64,000 bases of DNA from an uncultured Clostridia bacterium (lineage in GTDB: Bacteria; Bacillota; Clostridia; Christensenellales; CAG-917), in the NCBI GenBank assembly GCA_947581925.1, contig CANPWB010000003.1:31978-95977 (forward strand), given 5' to 3'. The translations under genes were made by a program, and so were the position numbers. This document shows, in pieces, positions 7,765 to 15,302 of this stretch. Each line of letters starts with the position of its first letter. The first letter of the stretch is position 1. The notes beneath the pieces are model-generated. The model searched no databases, had not been told where the DNA came from, and was given only the letters and a program-made list of their open reading frames with translations.

Positions 7765-9231
7765 TCAGTCTTTCTCGTGGGCGACCTTGTAGTAGCTGTA
7801 GTAGTTTCTTGCCTCGCAGTCAAAGGTGCCGTCTTTGTCTATCAAGATGGCGGTGCAGCCGCGCTGGGCATGGTCCTTGACGCTCACGTAGGCGAGATAG
7901 TCTATGCTCATGCCGTATGTCAAGCGGATGCCCTTATATTCTATGGAGAAGTTGTTGTAGTGGTCGTGTCCGCAGAAGGTGCCCTTCAGACCGTGGTCGA
8001 GCCCCGCCTCGAAGAAGCGGTCCTCGTGATAGCCACAGAACACGCCGTAGTTGGCGACGCCGTTCTTTTTGCTCTGTTTTTCACCTCTGACGCCATAGTA
8101 GTAGGTGGCGTCCGCCTTCTCGCCAGTATATGTGCCGCCGTCGTCGTATTTCTCTTTGTATTCGTCAACGCTTACGGTGAGACCGGGCGTCAGCGCCGAC
8201 TTTGTGTCGCTGCCGTTATTGTCGATGAATGCCTTCCATACGCGCCTGTATTCTCTGAGCGGGATGTGGAAGAACGCCATATTTTTGACATATTCGTCTC
8301 CAAAGCCGTTTTCCTTGTTTTTGGCTTTGAGCTTGTCCATCTCCTCTTTGTACCAATCCACCTGCGACTGATGGATGTTGTCGTATTTCCACACGAGGCC
8401 GAAATAGTCGCCGTCGATGTAGGAGTGGCTGTCGAGAATGACGATGGATTGAATGTATTCGCCCTTCGTATTCTTGACGTTGATGATGTGGTTGCCAAAG
8501 CCTCTGTCGATATGGTTGAAATCGTCGTCCTCGTCAGCGAACCCGCGTTTGTACAGGCAATATTTAAAATTGCTGTTCTCGTAATATTCGCTTATCTCCT
8601 TGCGGGAGTACATGCTGTACGCCTCGGTGTCGTGGTTGCCGTATGCAAACGTCCAATATACGCCGAGGGACTCCATCATATTGGAGAATACCTTTGTCGC
8701 GTTAAGGTTGTTGAAGGTGCCCGCCTGGAAAGGCACGGGGTAGGCGATGTCGCCCGTCACGACAACAAGGTCGGGTTGCTCCGCGCGTATCATAGTCTCA
8801 ACGGCGTTCATAGCCCAGGCGTCTTGTTGATGTGAAAAACTGCCTGCGCCGATATGTACGTCCGTGAATTGCAACACCTTGAACTCTGTCCTGTCGTCGG
8901 GAAGCTCAAAATACGTCCACTCCTCATCAAATTGAGGTTTGAGCTGCTCGTGATCGTATTTGACAGGCTCCATGCTCTTTGCCTGCTTGATGAGTCCCTT
9001 TGCGCCCACCACGTTGCCGATGGCTACGCCCGACACGAATATCGCAAGCACAAGCACGATCGCGCCCGTGATGATGAGCGCCTTTATAGTGCGTTTCTTT
9101 TTCTGCTCGGGAGTAAGCTTTTTGCGCTCTTTCTTCTTCTTTTTCCCGTCCTTTGAACCCTCTTCGGGAGCGTCGGACACTTCTTGATCGTCGAACTCGA
9201 CAAGCTCTTCTTTTTTGATCTCTTCGCTCAT
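7765..9231 (-). CDS. Membrane-anchored calcineurin-like metallophosphoesterase
   Basis: A 488-residue protein. Residues 1-48 are a highly charged Lys/Glu-rich cytosolic tail, 49-72 one membrane span, and the rest an extracellular metallophosphoesterase domain with the family's metal motifs in order: DVH 124-126, GD 160-161, GNHD 198-201, a later histidine (FFHIP) and GHDH near 440. These coordinate two metal ions for phosphoester hydrolysis; the substrate is unknown. SD AAGGGG precedes the ATG, and a promoter (TTGAAA, 17 bp, TATAAT) lies at 9264-9292. The gene is divergent from the TIR-TM-LRR gene. Confidence 0.85.
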   Translation of the reverse strand: MSEEIKKEELVEFDDQEVSDAPEEGSKDGKKKKKERKKLTPEQKKKRTIKALIITGAIVLVLAIFVSGVAIGNVVGAKGLIKQAKSMEPVKYDHEQLKPQFDEEWTYFELPDDRTEFKVLQFTDVHIGAGSFSHQQDAWAMNAVETMIRAEQPDLVVVTGDIAYPVPFQAGTFNNLNATKVFSNMMESLGVYWTFAYGNHDTEAYSMYSRKEISEYYENSNFKYCLYKRGFADEDDDFNHIDRGFGNHIINVKNTKGEYIQSIVILDSHSYIDGDYFGLVWKYDNIHQSQVDWYKEEMDKLKAKNKENGFGDEYVKNMAFFHIPLREYRRVWKAFIDNNGSDTKSALTPGLTVSVDEYKEKYDDGGTYTGEKADATYYYGVRGEKQSKKNGVANYGVFCGYHEDRFFEAGLDHGLKGTFCGHDHYNNFSIEYKGIRLTYGMSIDYLAYVSVKDHAQRGCTAILIDKDGTFDCEARNYYSYYKVAHEKD

Positions 9232-9263
9232 AATAAATCCCCTTACGAAGTTATATTATATTC

Positions 9264-9292
9264 ATTATATACCGCCCGCGCGCACATTTCAA
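9264..9292 (-). promoter_or_regulatory. promoter of the metallophosphoesterase gene
   Basis: Reading on the minus strand: TTGAAA (9292-9287), 17 bp, TATAAT (9269-9264), with the ATG at 9231. Confidence 0.7.
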
Positions 9293-9307
9293 GTGCGGAT
9301 TTTAGGA

Positions 9308-9337
9308 TTGACTTAATTTGTATGAGGCGGATATAAT
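9308..9337 (+). promoter_or_regulatory. distal forward promoter upstream of TIR-TM-LRR
   Basis: TTGACT (9308-9313), 18 bp, TATAAT (9332-9337). It lies 146 bp before a second forward promoter, so it either gives a long leader or drives a small RNA. Confidence 0.5.
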
Positions 9338-9453
9338 ATGTGTGCATCAAAACATTCAAATGAAAGCAAAACGACATATGCCGCATATAATTTCAGATGT
9401 CAACTTCTTAAGCTCAAGGGCGATATTTATGACATGAAACAAAAGCCGAATAC

Positions 9454-9483
9454 TTGACAATAAGACCCGCCTAAAGCTAATAT
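9454..9483 (+). promoter_or_regulatory. proximal promoter of the TIR-TM-LRR gene
   Basis: TTGACA (9454-9459), 18 bp, TAATAT (9478-9483). The start near 9490 leaves a 30-nt leader with SD AAGGAG before the ATG at 9520. Confidence 0.65.
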
Positions 9484-9519
9484 TTAAGCATATAGTGAGT
9501 TGTATCTAAGGAGAAACAT

Positions 9520-12075
9520 ATGATAGACAAATATTTGCAAGGGTATGAGTGTGAAAATTGCGCGGCTCCGCTGGACTTGACAACGGCAAAAAACGGAGTC
9601 ATACGATGTCCCGCTTGCAGACGGGAGATCCCCGTGCCGGACAGCGATTGCTCCAAGGAGCTTTTGGCGCAGCTGAGCATTGCGGACCACGAGCTTGCCA
9701 ATTGTGAATTTGACAGAGCGTACGAGGCGTACAAAAAGGCGACGGAGATGGACTCCGGCAACGCGCTCGCGTATTTTGGCAAGGCGCTTGCCAGGGCGCA
9801 GATACAATATCTTAAGGACGAGGCAAACGATCCGCCCGTTATGCGTCCCATATGCCATCGCATATCGCGCGAGATGTTCACGGAAAACGCGGATTATCTC
9901 CAGGCGGTCAAGCTGGCGGGGGACGAGCAGAGCGCCGTCTTGCGCGCCCGCGGCAGAGAGATAGACCAAATACAAGAGACGTTTTATGATTTGCAAAAAA
10001 ATGGCGTGGACTATGACGTTTTTATATCCGCCAAGATAAGCAGACCGGATGGCTCATATACGGATGAAAGCCATGACGCAAGCAAATTGTATAGCGTCCT
10101 CAAGGACAAAGGGTTCAAACCATTTTATTCCGAAAACGAGCTGTACAAATTTACAGGCAGCGATTATGAGGCGCACATCCTCTATGCGCTCACTGTATGC
10201 ACAAGCATGGTGCTCATCTGCTACAACGAGAGCTACCTTGAGACTCCGTGGGTGAAAAACGAGTATATGCGCTATTCGGAGATGATCCGGAGAGGGCAAA
10301 AGGCAAAGGATTCGCTTGTCGTATGCTACAAGGGAGCGTGTATGGACAGACTGCCTCATTATGACGGCAAGGTCGAAGGCATAGATTACTCCGGCAGTCA
10401 AGGCATGATGCTTGTGCTTGACCATGTCAAGCGCTGTAGCGACGCAGTCAAAGCAAAAAAGGCCAAGCAGGCGGAAATCGTCCAACAGACGGAAAAAGTA
10501 CGGCAGCTCAACGAAGAAATACAACTGCAGAGGGCGGCAAACGAGGCAGAGCGTCTTCGCATGAAACAGCAAAAGGAGAAGGAGAGGATAGATAAGAAGA
10601 AACAAAGGAAAGAAGAAAGGCGGCAACGCAAAGAGAACAAGCGACAGCGCAAAATTGAACTGGAAGAGTACGAAGTCCAGCGACAAAGAAAAGAGAGCAT
10701 CACTGCAAGTGTGGTAGAAACGCTTTCTTTCGCGTCGATTATTTTGGGAGTGCTTGAACTTGCGGGACTCCTATTTATGATATCCTATCCGTTCAGCATA
10801 CGCATAGTCAATCCCTCCCCAGAATTTACGGCATACGTTGCCGTGGGAGGTGTGCTTGCTGGGCTTATCCTGCTTCATTGTGTTGTTTGTTTTGTATGCT
10901 ACAAACAAAACAATGGACTGATTGCAATAGGCACAAGCGTGTTAGTAGAGGGCATATGGGCGTTCTTTTGCTTTATGATCGGCTGGTATACCCACAATAT
11001 GCACGATTGGATATGGGTTTATTTTTCCATTGGCGCAGTCATAGGAGGCTTGATCGTTTTGAACTGGCAAAGCTCCATCTTCGAGAAACAGAGCAATGGA
11101 GATACAAGTAGAGAAGATGATGGAATGATAGGGTTCACCGTTTTTGTGGCAGTCGTGGCAGCATTCTGTCTGTTGGGCGGCTGGCTGTATACGAAGCAAG
11201 TCGGTCTCAACGACGGTTACAGCGACGGATTCTATTATGACATACTCGACGACGGGTCGCTGTCCGTATTTGTGCGCGATTATGACAGCGAAACGCTGGA
11301 GATCCCTGGCGAGATCGACGGCAGAGTGGTTGAAGTGTACAACGCTCCGATAAAGGGCGGCGGTGACAAATTGAAACATCTTATCATTGGCGAAGGGGTG
11401 CAAAAACTGGGGCAGGCAGCATTCAAGGATTGCGTCGGGCTTGAGGACGTCTATATGGCGGACAGCGTGCGAGAGTTTGACGGACAAATATTTGAAGGAT
11501 GTTCCGAGCTTTCGACAATTTTGCTTTCGTCCAAGATGACCTATGTTGTCGAAGATATGTTCAAAAACTGCGTCTCTCTTGAGGACATACAGTTGCCCGA
11601 TTCGATTTACGAAATCAGAGCGGGAGCGTTTGAAGGATGTTTCAAATTGGCGACGATCAATTTCCCGGGAGACCTGACAATCATTGGAGAAAGAGCGTTC
11701 AAGGGCTGTGTCGCCATCTCCGAAATAAGTTTGCCTAACTCGGTCGAGAGACTTGGCGATAATGCGTTTGAAAACTGCCTCGACCTTGAGAGAGTCACTT
11801 TGTCTCAGAAACTTACTTTCATCGGCGCAGGCTGTTTCAAAAACTGTTCGTCCATAAAATCTATGTTCTTCCCGGACAGCCTGAACGAAATCGGAAGTTC
11901 GGCTTTTGGCGGGTGCAACATGCTGAAAGAATGTTATTTTGGGGAAGGAAGCAAGTGGTATTATGAATATACGCCTTTTATCATAACGCGCGAAGAGGAC
12001 GCATTTTCTTGGAACGACGACATCAACATCATACTCTCGTTTTTGAGAGGAAACTATCACCTCTTCAAAAGATGA
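9520..12075 (+). CDS. Zinc ribbon-TIR-5TM-LRR receptor-like protein
   Basis: An 851-residue multidomain protein with SD AAGGAG. Domains in order: zinc ribbon (C11, C14, C30, C33); a helical TPR-like stretch (about 55-155); TIR domain (about 163-290: DVFISAK, then TPWVKNE with Glu248 at the TIR catalytic-glutamate position); a very charged Lys/Arg/Glu coiled coil (300-395); five hydrophobic spans (about 401-425, 437-461, 466-490, 497-515, 536-557); then about nine BspA-type LRR_5 repeats (575-835). Five spans with a cytosolic N terminus put the LRR domain outside. This matches Toll-like receptor topology with inverted order. NAD+ hydrolysis, signalling or surface sensing are inferred, not shown. 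A truncated paralogue of its N terminus starts at 63867. Confidence 0.85.
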   Translation: MIDKYLQGYECENCAAPLDLTTAKNGVIRCPACRREIPVPDSDCSKELLAQLSIADHELANCEFDRAYEAYKKATEMDSGNALAYFGKALARAQIQYLKDEANDPPVMRPICHRISREMFTENADYLQAVKLAGDEQSAVLRARGREIDQIQETFYDLQKNGVDYDVFISAKISRPDGSYTDESHDASKLYSVLKDKGFKPFYSENELYKFTGSDYEAHILYALTVCTSMVLICYNESYLETPWVKNEYMRYSEMIRRGQKAKDSLVVCYKGACMDRLPHYDGKVEGIDYSGSQGMMLVLDHVKRCSDAVKAKKAKQAEIVQQTEKVRQLNEEIQLQRAANEAERLRMKQQKEKERIDKKKQRKEERRQRKENKRQRKIELEEYEVQRQRKESITASVVETLSFASIILGVLELAGLLFMISYPFSIRIVNPSPEFTAYVAVGGVLAGLILLHCVVCFVCYKQNNGLIAIGTSVLVEGIWAFFCFMIGWYTHNMHDWIWVYFSIGAVIGGLIVLNWQSSIFEKQSNGDTSREDDGMIGFTVFVAVVAAFCLLGGWLYTKQVGLNDGYSDGFYYDILDDGSLSVFVRDYDSETLEIPGEIDGRVVEVYNAPIKGGGDKLKHLIIGEGVQKLGQAAFKDCVGLEDVYMADSVREFDGQIFEGCSELSTILLSSKMTYVVEDMFKNCVSLEDIQLPDSIYEIRAGAFEGCFKLATINFPGDLTIIGERAFKGCVAISEISLPNSVERLGDNAFENCLDLERVTLSQKLTFIGAGCFKNCSSIKSMFFPDSLNEIGSSAFGGCNMLKECYFGEGSKWYYEYTPFIITREEDAFSWNDDINIILSFLRGNYHLFKR

Positions 12076-12153
12076 TATGCCGCGGCGGGCAGACGTGCGC
12101 GAACAGCGGGCTTGTTTTTGCCCCGTATATGTAAACAAAAAGGAAGAGGATAT

Positions 12154-13068
12154 ATGTTGTCTGCACACATTTACGATGTGATCATTGTCGGAGCGGGACC
12201 TGCGGGGCTGACGGCGGGGATATATGCTTGCAGAGGCGGGCTGAAAGTAGCCGTCGTAGAGGGCGGCGCGACAGGCGGGCTTGCCTCCACCGCGGCTAAC
12301 GTGGAAAACTATCCCGGCGTGAAAAGCACGGACGGCTTTTCGCTCTGTTACGCTATGCTCGAGCAGTGCAAGGAGGCGGGCGCGGAGCTCGTATTCGACA
12401 GGGCGACGGAGTTCGACCTCGAGGGAGAGAGCAAGCGCATAGGGCTGGCGAGCAGAGAGGAGCTTTTTGCAAAGCGCGTGATACTCACTGTTGGAGCGTT
12501 CCCTCGCAAGCTCGGCCTGGAAGGCGAGGATAGGCTTGCGGGCAGGGGGATATCCTATTGCGCGACTTGCGACGGTGCGCTGTTCAAAGGCAAGACGGTC
12601 GCGGTAGTGGGCGGCGGAAATACCGCGCTCGAGGACGCGTTTTATCTTGAGAAACTCGCGGCGAAAGTATATCTGATACACCGTCGCGACGCGCTGAGGG
12701 CGGACGCCGTGTACGCCGAGAGGCTGAAGGCAAGCGGCATAACCCCCGTTTGGGACAGTGTGGTCTCAAAGCTCGTCGGAGAGGAAAAGCTGACGCAAAT
12801 CGAAGTTAAAAACGTCAAAACGAACGCATTAAGTGAGCTTTTGGTCGATTGCGTGTTTGTAGCGATAGGGCAGACTCCAAACACTGCCGGACTTGAAAAG
12901 CTCGAGAAGGACAGTTACGGCTATATCAAAACGGACGAGGAAATGCGCACGAATATAGACGGCGTGTATGCCGCGGGCGACGTAAGGAGCAAGTCCCTTC
13001 GTCAGATCGTCACCGCATGCGCCGACGGCGCCGTTGCCGCCTCCTCCTGCATAAAAAGTCTGATGTAA
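12154..13068 (+). CDS. trxB: Thioredoxin reductase
   Basis: I choose the ATG at 12154 (304 residues) because it follows AGGAAGAGG and starts just before the FAD-binding strand; an in-frame ATG at 12112 adds 14 residues without support. FAD site GAGPAG at 13-18, NADPH site GGGNTA at 153-158, redox-active CATC at 136-139, and the C-terminal FAD motif around YAAGDVR. It reduces thioredoxin with NADPH in the cytosol. No thioredoxin gene is adjacent. It lies 78 bp after the TIR-TM-LRR gene and is followed by a terminator. Confidence 0.92.
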   Translation: MLSAHIYDVIIVGAGPAGLTAGIYACRGGLKVAVVEGGATGGLASTAANVENYPGVKSTDGFSLCYAMLEQCKEAGAELVFDRATEFDLEGESKRIGLASREELFAKRVILTVGAFPRKLGLEGEDRLAGRGISYCATCDGALFKGKTVAVVGGGNTALEDAFYLEKLAAKVYLIHRRDALRADAVYAERLKASGITPVWDSVVSKLVGEEKLTQIEVKNVKTNALSELLVDCVFVAIGQTPNTAGLEKLEKDSYGYIKTDEEMRTNIDGVYAAGDVRSKSLRQIVTACADGAVAASSCIKSLM

Positions 13069-13108
13069 GGGCGGCACTCATTGTGAACAAAATCGAGAAA
13101 GGCAAACG

Positions 13109-13133
13109 CGCGGGATATCCCGCGAGTTTTTTT
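13109..13133 (+). terminator. rho-independent terminator after trxB
   Basis: A perfect 16-bp palindrome (CGCGGGATATCCCGCG, 13109-13124) followed by a seven-T run. Confidence 0.8.
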
Positions 13134-13135
13134 GT

Positions 13136-13475
13136 GGCTTAACCACCGGCTTAGCCGGTGAGGCAGGAAGATCTTTAGCGATGAAGAAAATAAAACCTCC
13201 GTGTAAGATGTAAGAGGTTTCGTCAGCCGCAAAATCAATTCATGGGGGGAACTCATATGAACAAGAAAAGTTTAACATATGATATTGCAAATAGTCAGCA
13301 TAATAAAAAGGCAAGTAGAGAAATGAATTTGTAACAACAGTATACGATAAGCGATAGGATGAAATAAAACGCAGGAAATAAGCACAGACATGCGGCAAGG
13401 ACGCTATGCGTCTATGCCGGGGAACAGGCGGCAGGCCGCAATGCGGACGCGTAGCCCACAAAGAGAGACGTCAAA
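13136..13475. mobile_element. probable degenerate IS200/IS605-type remnant
   Basis: An AT-rich 340-bp stretch unlike its neighbours. A hairpin (CCACCGGCTTAGCCGGTG, 13142-13159) of the type found at IS200/IS605 ends is followed 98 bp later by a GGGGGG SD and a 25-codon frame (13257-13334) beginning MNKKSL. Its DNA resembles the start of IS200 tnpA genes with deletions. No transposase catalytic region remains. This is a by-eye resemblance; a different dead element is possible. Confidence 0.35.
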
Positions 13476-14159
13476 TCAAATTGCGGCTTTCAGCAATAGA
13501 GCCACCTCATTTGCCATTTTTTCCACATAAAGAGGCGAGACGGACATAAGTTGCATGAGAGCGTCGCCCTTGTTTTCGGCGACGACTCCCAATATGCCGA
13601 CGTCTCCAAAGCGCTCGTTTTTGCCCTTGATAGCGGCGGGGCAGACTCCGTCGGAGCGAACGACTATTTTGCCGACGTTGTCCTTTGTGCCGAGGCTGGC
13701 GTCCACGGCGATGAAGAGCGCGCCCTCGTGCGCCGTTTTGATGAAATCGAGCCACTCCTTCATATTTTTGCCGTTGACGGAGCAGCTTTCCGTGCCGTAG
13801 ACAAAGGCGGGGATGTTGTAGCGCGTGGCGAGCAGAGTGCCTACCATAGGTCCCAGAGAATCGCCGGATATGGACATAGTGCCGAAGCAGACAATGACGG
13901 TCTGCCGTTTTTGGGGAGGAAGAGACGGGGTGAAAAAGGGCGCGGCGGGCGCGGGACGGTGCTCCGCGGGAGTTTTTGCGGCGCGCTTGCTTTTTGCGGA
14001 CGGGGTCTTTGCCGTACGATTTTGCGTTTTGGGTTTGGGAGCGTCCTTGGCGGCGTCGGGGAGAGGCGCAGTATCTTGCAATGCGGCTTTAAGCAAAGCC
14101 TGTTCGGGGTCTTTTTTTCTCATTTGGGTATTATTGCCAAATTTTCGGCGGATAATCAA
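13476..14159 (-). CDS. yyaC: YyaC-family (DUF1256) sporulation protein
   Basis: 227 residues from a TTG start at 14159 supported by AAGAAGGG 6 nt upstream; the internal ATG at 14123 has no SD. Residues about 15-85 are a Lys/Ala/Pro-rich low-complexity extension. Residues about 86-225 match the YyaC/GPR-like fold: FGTMSISGDSLGPMVG, VYGTES, AVDASLG and a terminal GVVAENKGDALM segment, the phosphorylase/hydrolase-like core of the germination protease superfamily. YyaC is linked to spore formation in Bacillus and Clostridia. The long N-terminal extension is unusual. It converges with trxB. Confidence 0.8.
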   Translation of the reverse strand: MIIRRKFGNNTQMRKKDPEQALLKAALQDTAPLPDAAKDAPKPKTQNRTAKTPSAKSKRAAKTPAEHRPAPAAPFFTPSLPPQKRQTVIVCFGTMSISGDSLGPMVGTLLATRYNIPAFVYGTESCSVNGKNMKEWLDFIKTAHEGALFIAVDASLGTKDNVGKIVVRSDGVCPAAIKGKNERFGDVGILGVVAENKGDALMQLMSVSPLYVEKMANEVALLLKAAI

Positions 14160-14292
14160 TCAGAACCCTTCTTGCCAAAGATGGACGGAGAGAAAGAGTT
14201 TTGCGCTTTCGGGCGCGGGTTGTCCACGCAAGCGATAGGAGGATGGGCGCAAAGTAAAAATTTTGCAAATCTCGAATATGTGCATTTTACTC

Positions 14293-14321
14293 TTGCATAT
14301 ATTTGCAAAACAGGGTATAAT
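14293..14321 (+). promoter_or_regulatory. promoter of the cvpA-like gene
   Basis: TTGCAT (14293-14298), 17 bp, TATAAT (14316-14321). It probably drives both the CvpA-like protein and the giant repeat protein. Confidence 0.65.
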
Positions 14322-14405
14322 CATTCTATATAAGATAAACTAAAAACCTGCGAGCGCAAGTGCGCGCATTGAAAAGCGAGCGCGAGCGTACGCGAAAGGA
14401 TGAAT

Positions 14406-15206
14406 ATGTTTACAACATTGATCGGTGCAGTTCAAATTGCAGACATTATAGTGTTTGTTGTGCTGGGGCTCGGGCTTATCGGCGGGCTCATAGGTGGATT
14501 GGCGAAAGCATTCAAGGGTCTTTTTGCCTCATTGGCTATTATTCTGATCTCGCTGTTGATAGTGGGCGTGACGGTAGTGCCCATCAGCTCGACCTCGATA
14601 GGGCAGTCTTTGAGCGGTACGTTCGAGGGTAAGGCGGAAGGATGGGGCGACGCGTTTTCTTCGCCCGTTTACATAATGATGAGCGGCGACGGACAGCCCG
14701 TAAAAGACGGCTATTGCGTCGATGTTGGCGGCGAACGCATACAGCTTGAAAACGCTGCGGGCAGCGGCGCGCTTGCAAAGATAAGAGGCAAGATGGCGCT
14801 TGAGCTTGCAAAGAAATATGTGACTGAAGAAAACGAGGGCAAGGTGATACTTGCAAAATATGCGGCAAGTGAGCTTACAAAGATAATATTTGACGTCGTG
14901 CTGTTTGTTGTTTACTGTGTAGCGCTCGGCGTGGTATTTTTCCTGCTCAGGAAACTGTTTTCACATCTGTTTGGCAGGGACAGCGAGTTTGGCGACGATA
15001 GCATCGGGCTTAAAGTTTTGAACAGGACGCTCGGCGCGGTCGTAGCTGCAGGGTTCGCGCTGCTTGCGTTGCTGCTTATATTTGCGATAATCAAGCTTGC
15101 GGCTCCCGACGGCTCGAAGGTGGCGCAATTCTTCGAGAACGCGAAAGTAGCGGGCGTGCTCTACACCAAAAACCCGATGTCGAAGATCTTTACAAAGCTC
15201 TTCTGA
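14406..15206 (+). CDS. CvpA-like membrane protein
   Basis: I prefer the ATG at 14406, which has AAAGGA at 5-nt spacing; the ATG at 14400 overlaps that SD. The 266-residue product starts with a CvpA-type pair of helices with a Gly-rich turn (GLGLIGGLIGGLAKAFKG, about 22-40), has an extracytoplasmic loop of about 100 residues, then two more helices near 160-182 and 210-232. CvpA proteins are needed for colicin V export in E. coli and affect envelope function elsewhere. The gene lies 96 bp before the 1546-residue surface protein with no terminator between, so the two may work together. Confidence 0.65.
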   Translation: MFTTLIGAVQIADIIVFVVLGLGLIGGLIGGLAKAFKGLFASLAIILISLLIVGVTVVPISSTSIGQSLSGTFEGKAEGWGDAFSSPVYIMMSGDGQPVKDGYCVDVGGERIQLENAAGSGALAKIRGKMALELAKKYVTEENEGKVILAKYAASELTKIIFDVVLFVVYCVALGVVFFLLRKLFSHLFGRDSEFGDDSIGLKVLNRTLGAVVAAGFALLALLLIFAIIKLAAPDGSKVAQFFENAKVAGVLYTKNPMSKIFTKLF

Positions 15207-15302
15207 GGGGCATATTCGGCGAACGGGGTCGCGAGTAGTAAAATGCAAAAATTCGGACATATTGAATATTGATTTTACGAAAGCAAGAACAAGGAGTTTA
15301 TT

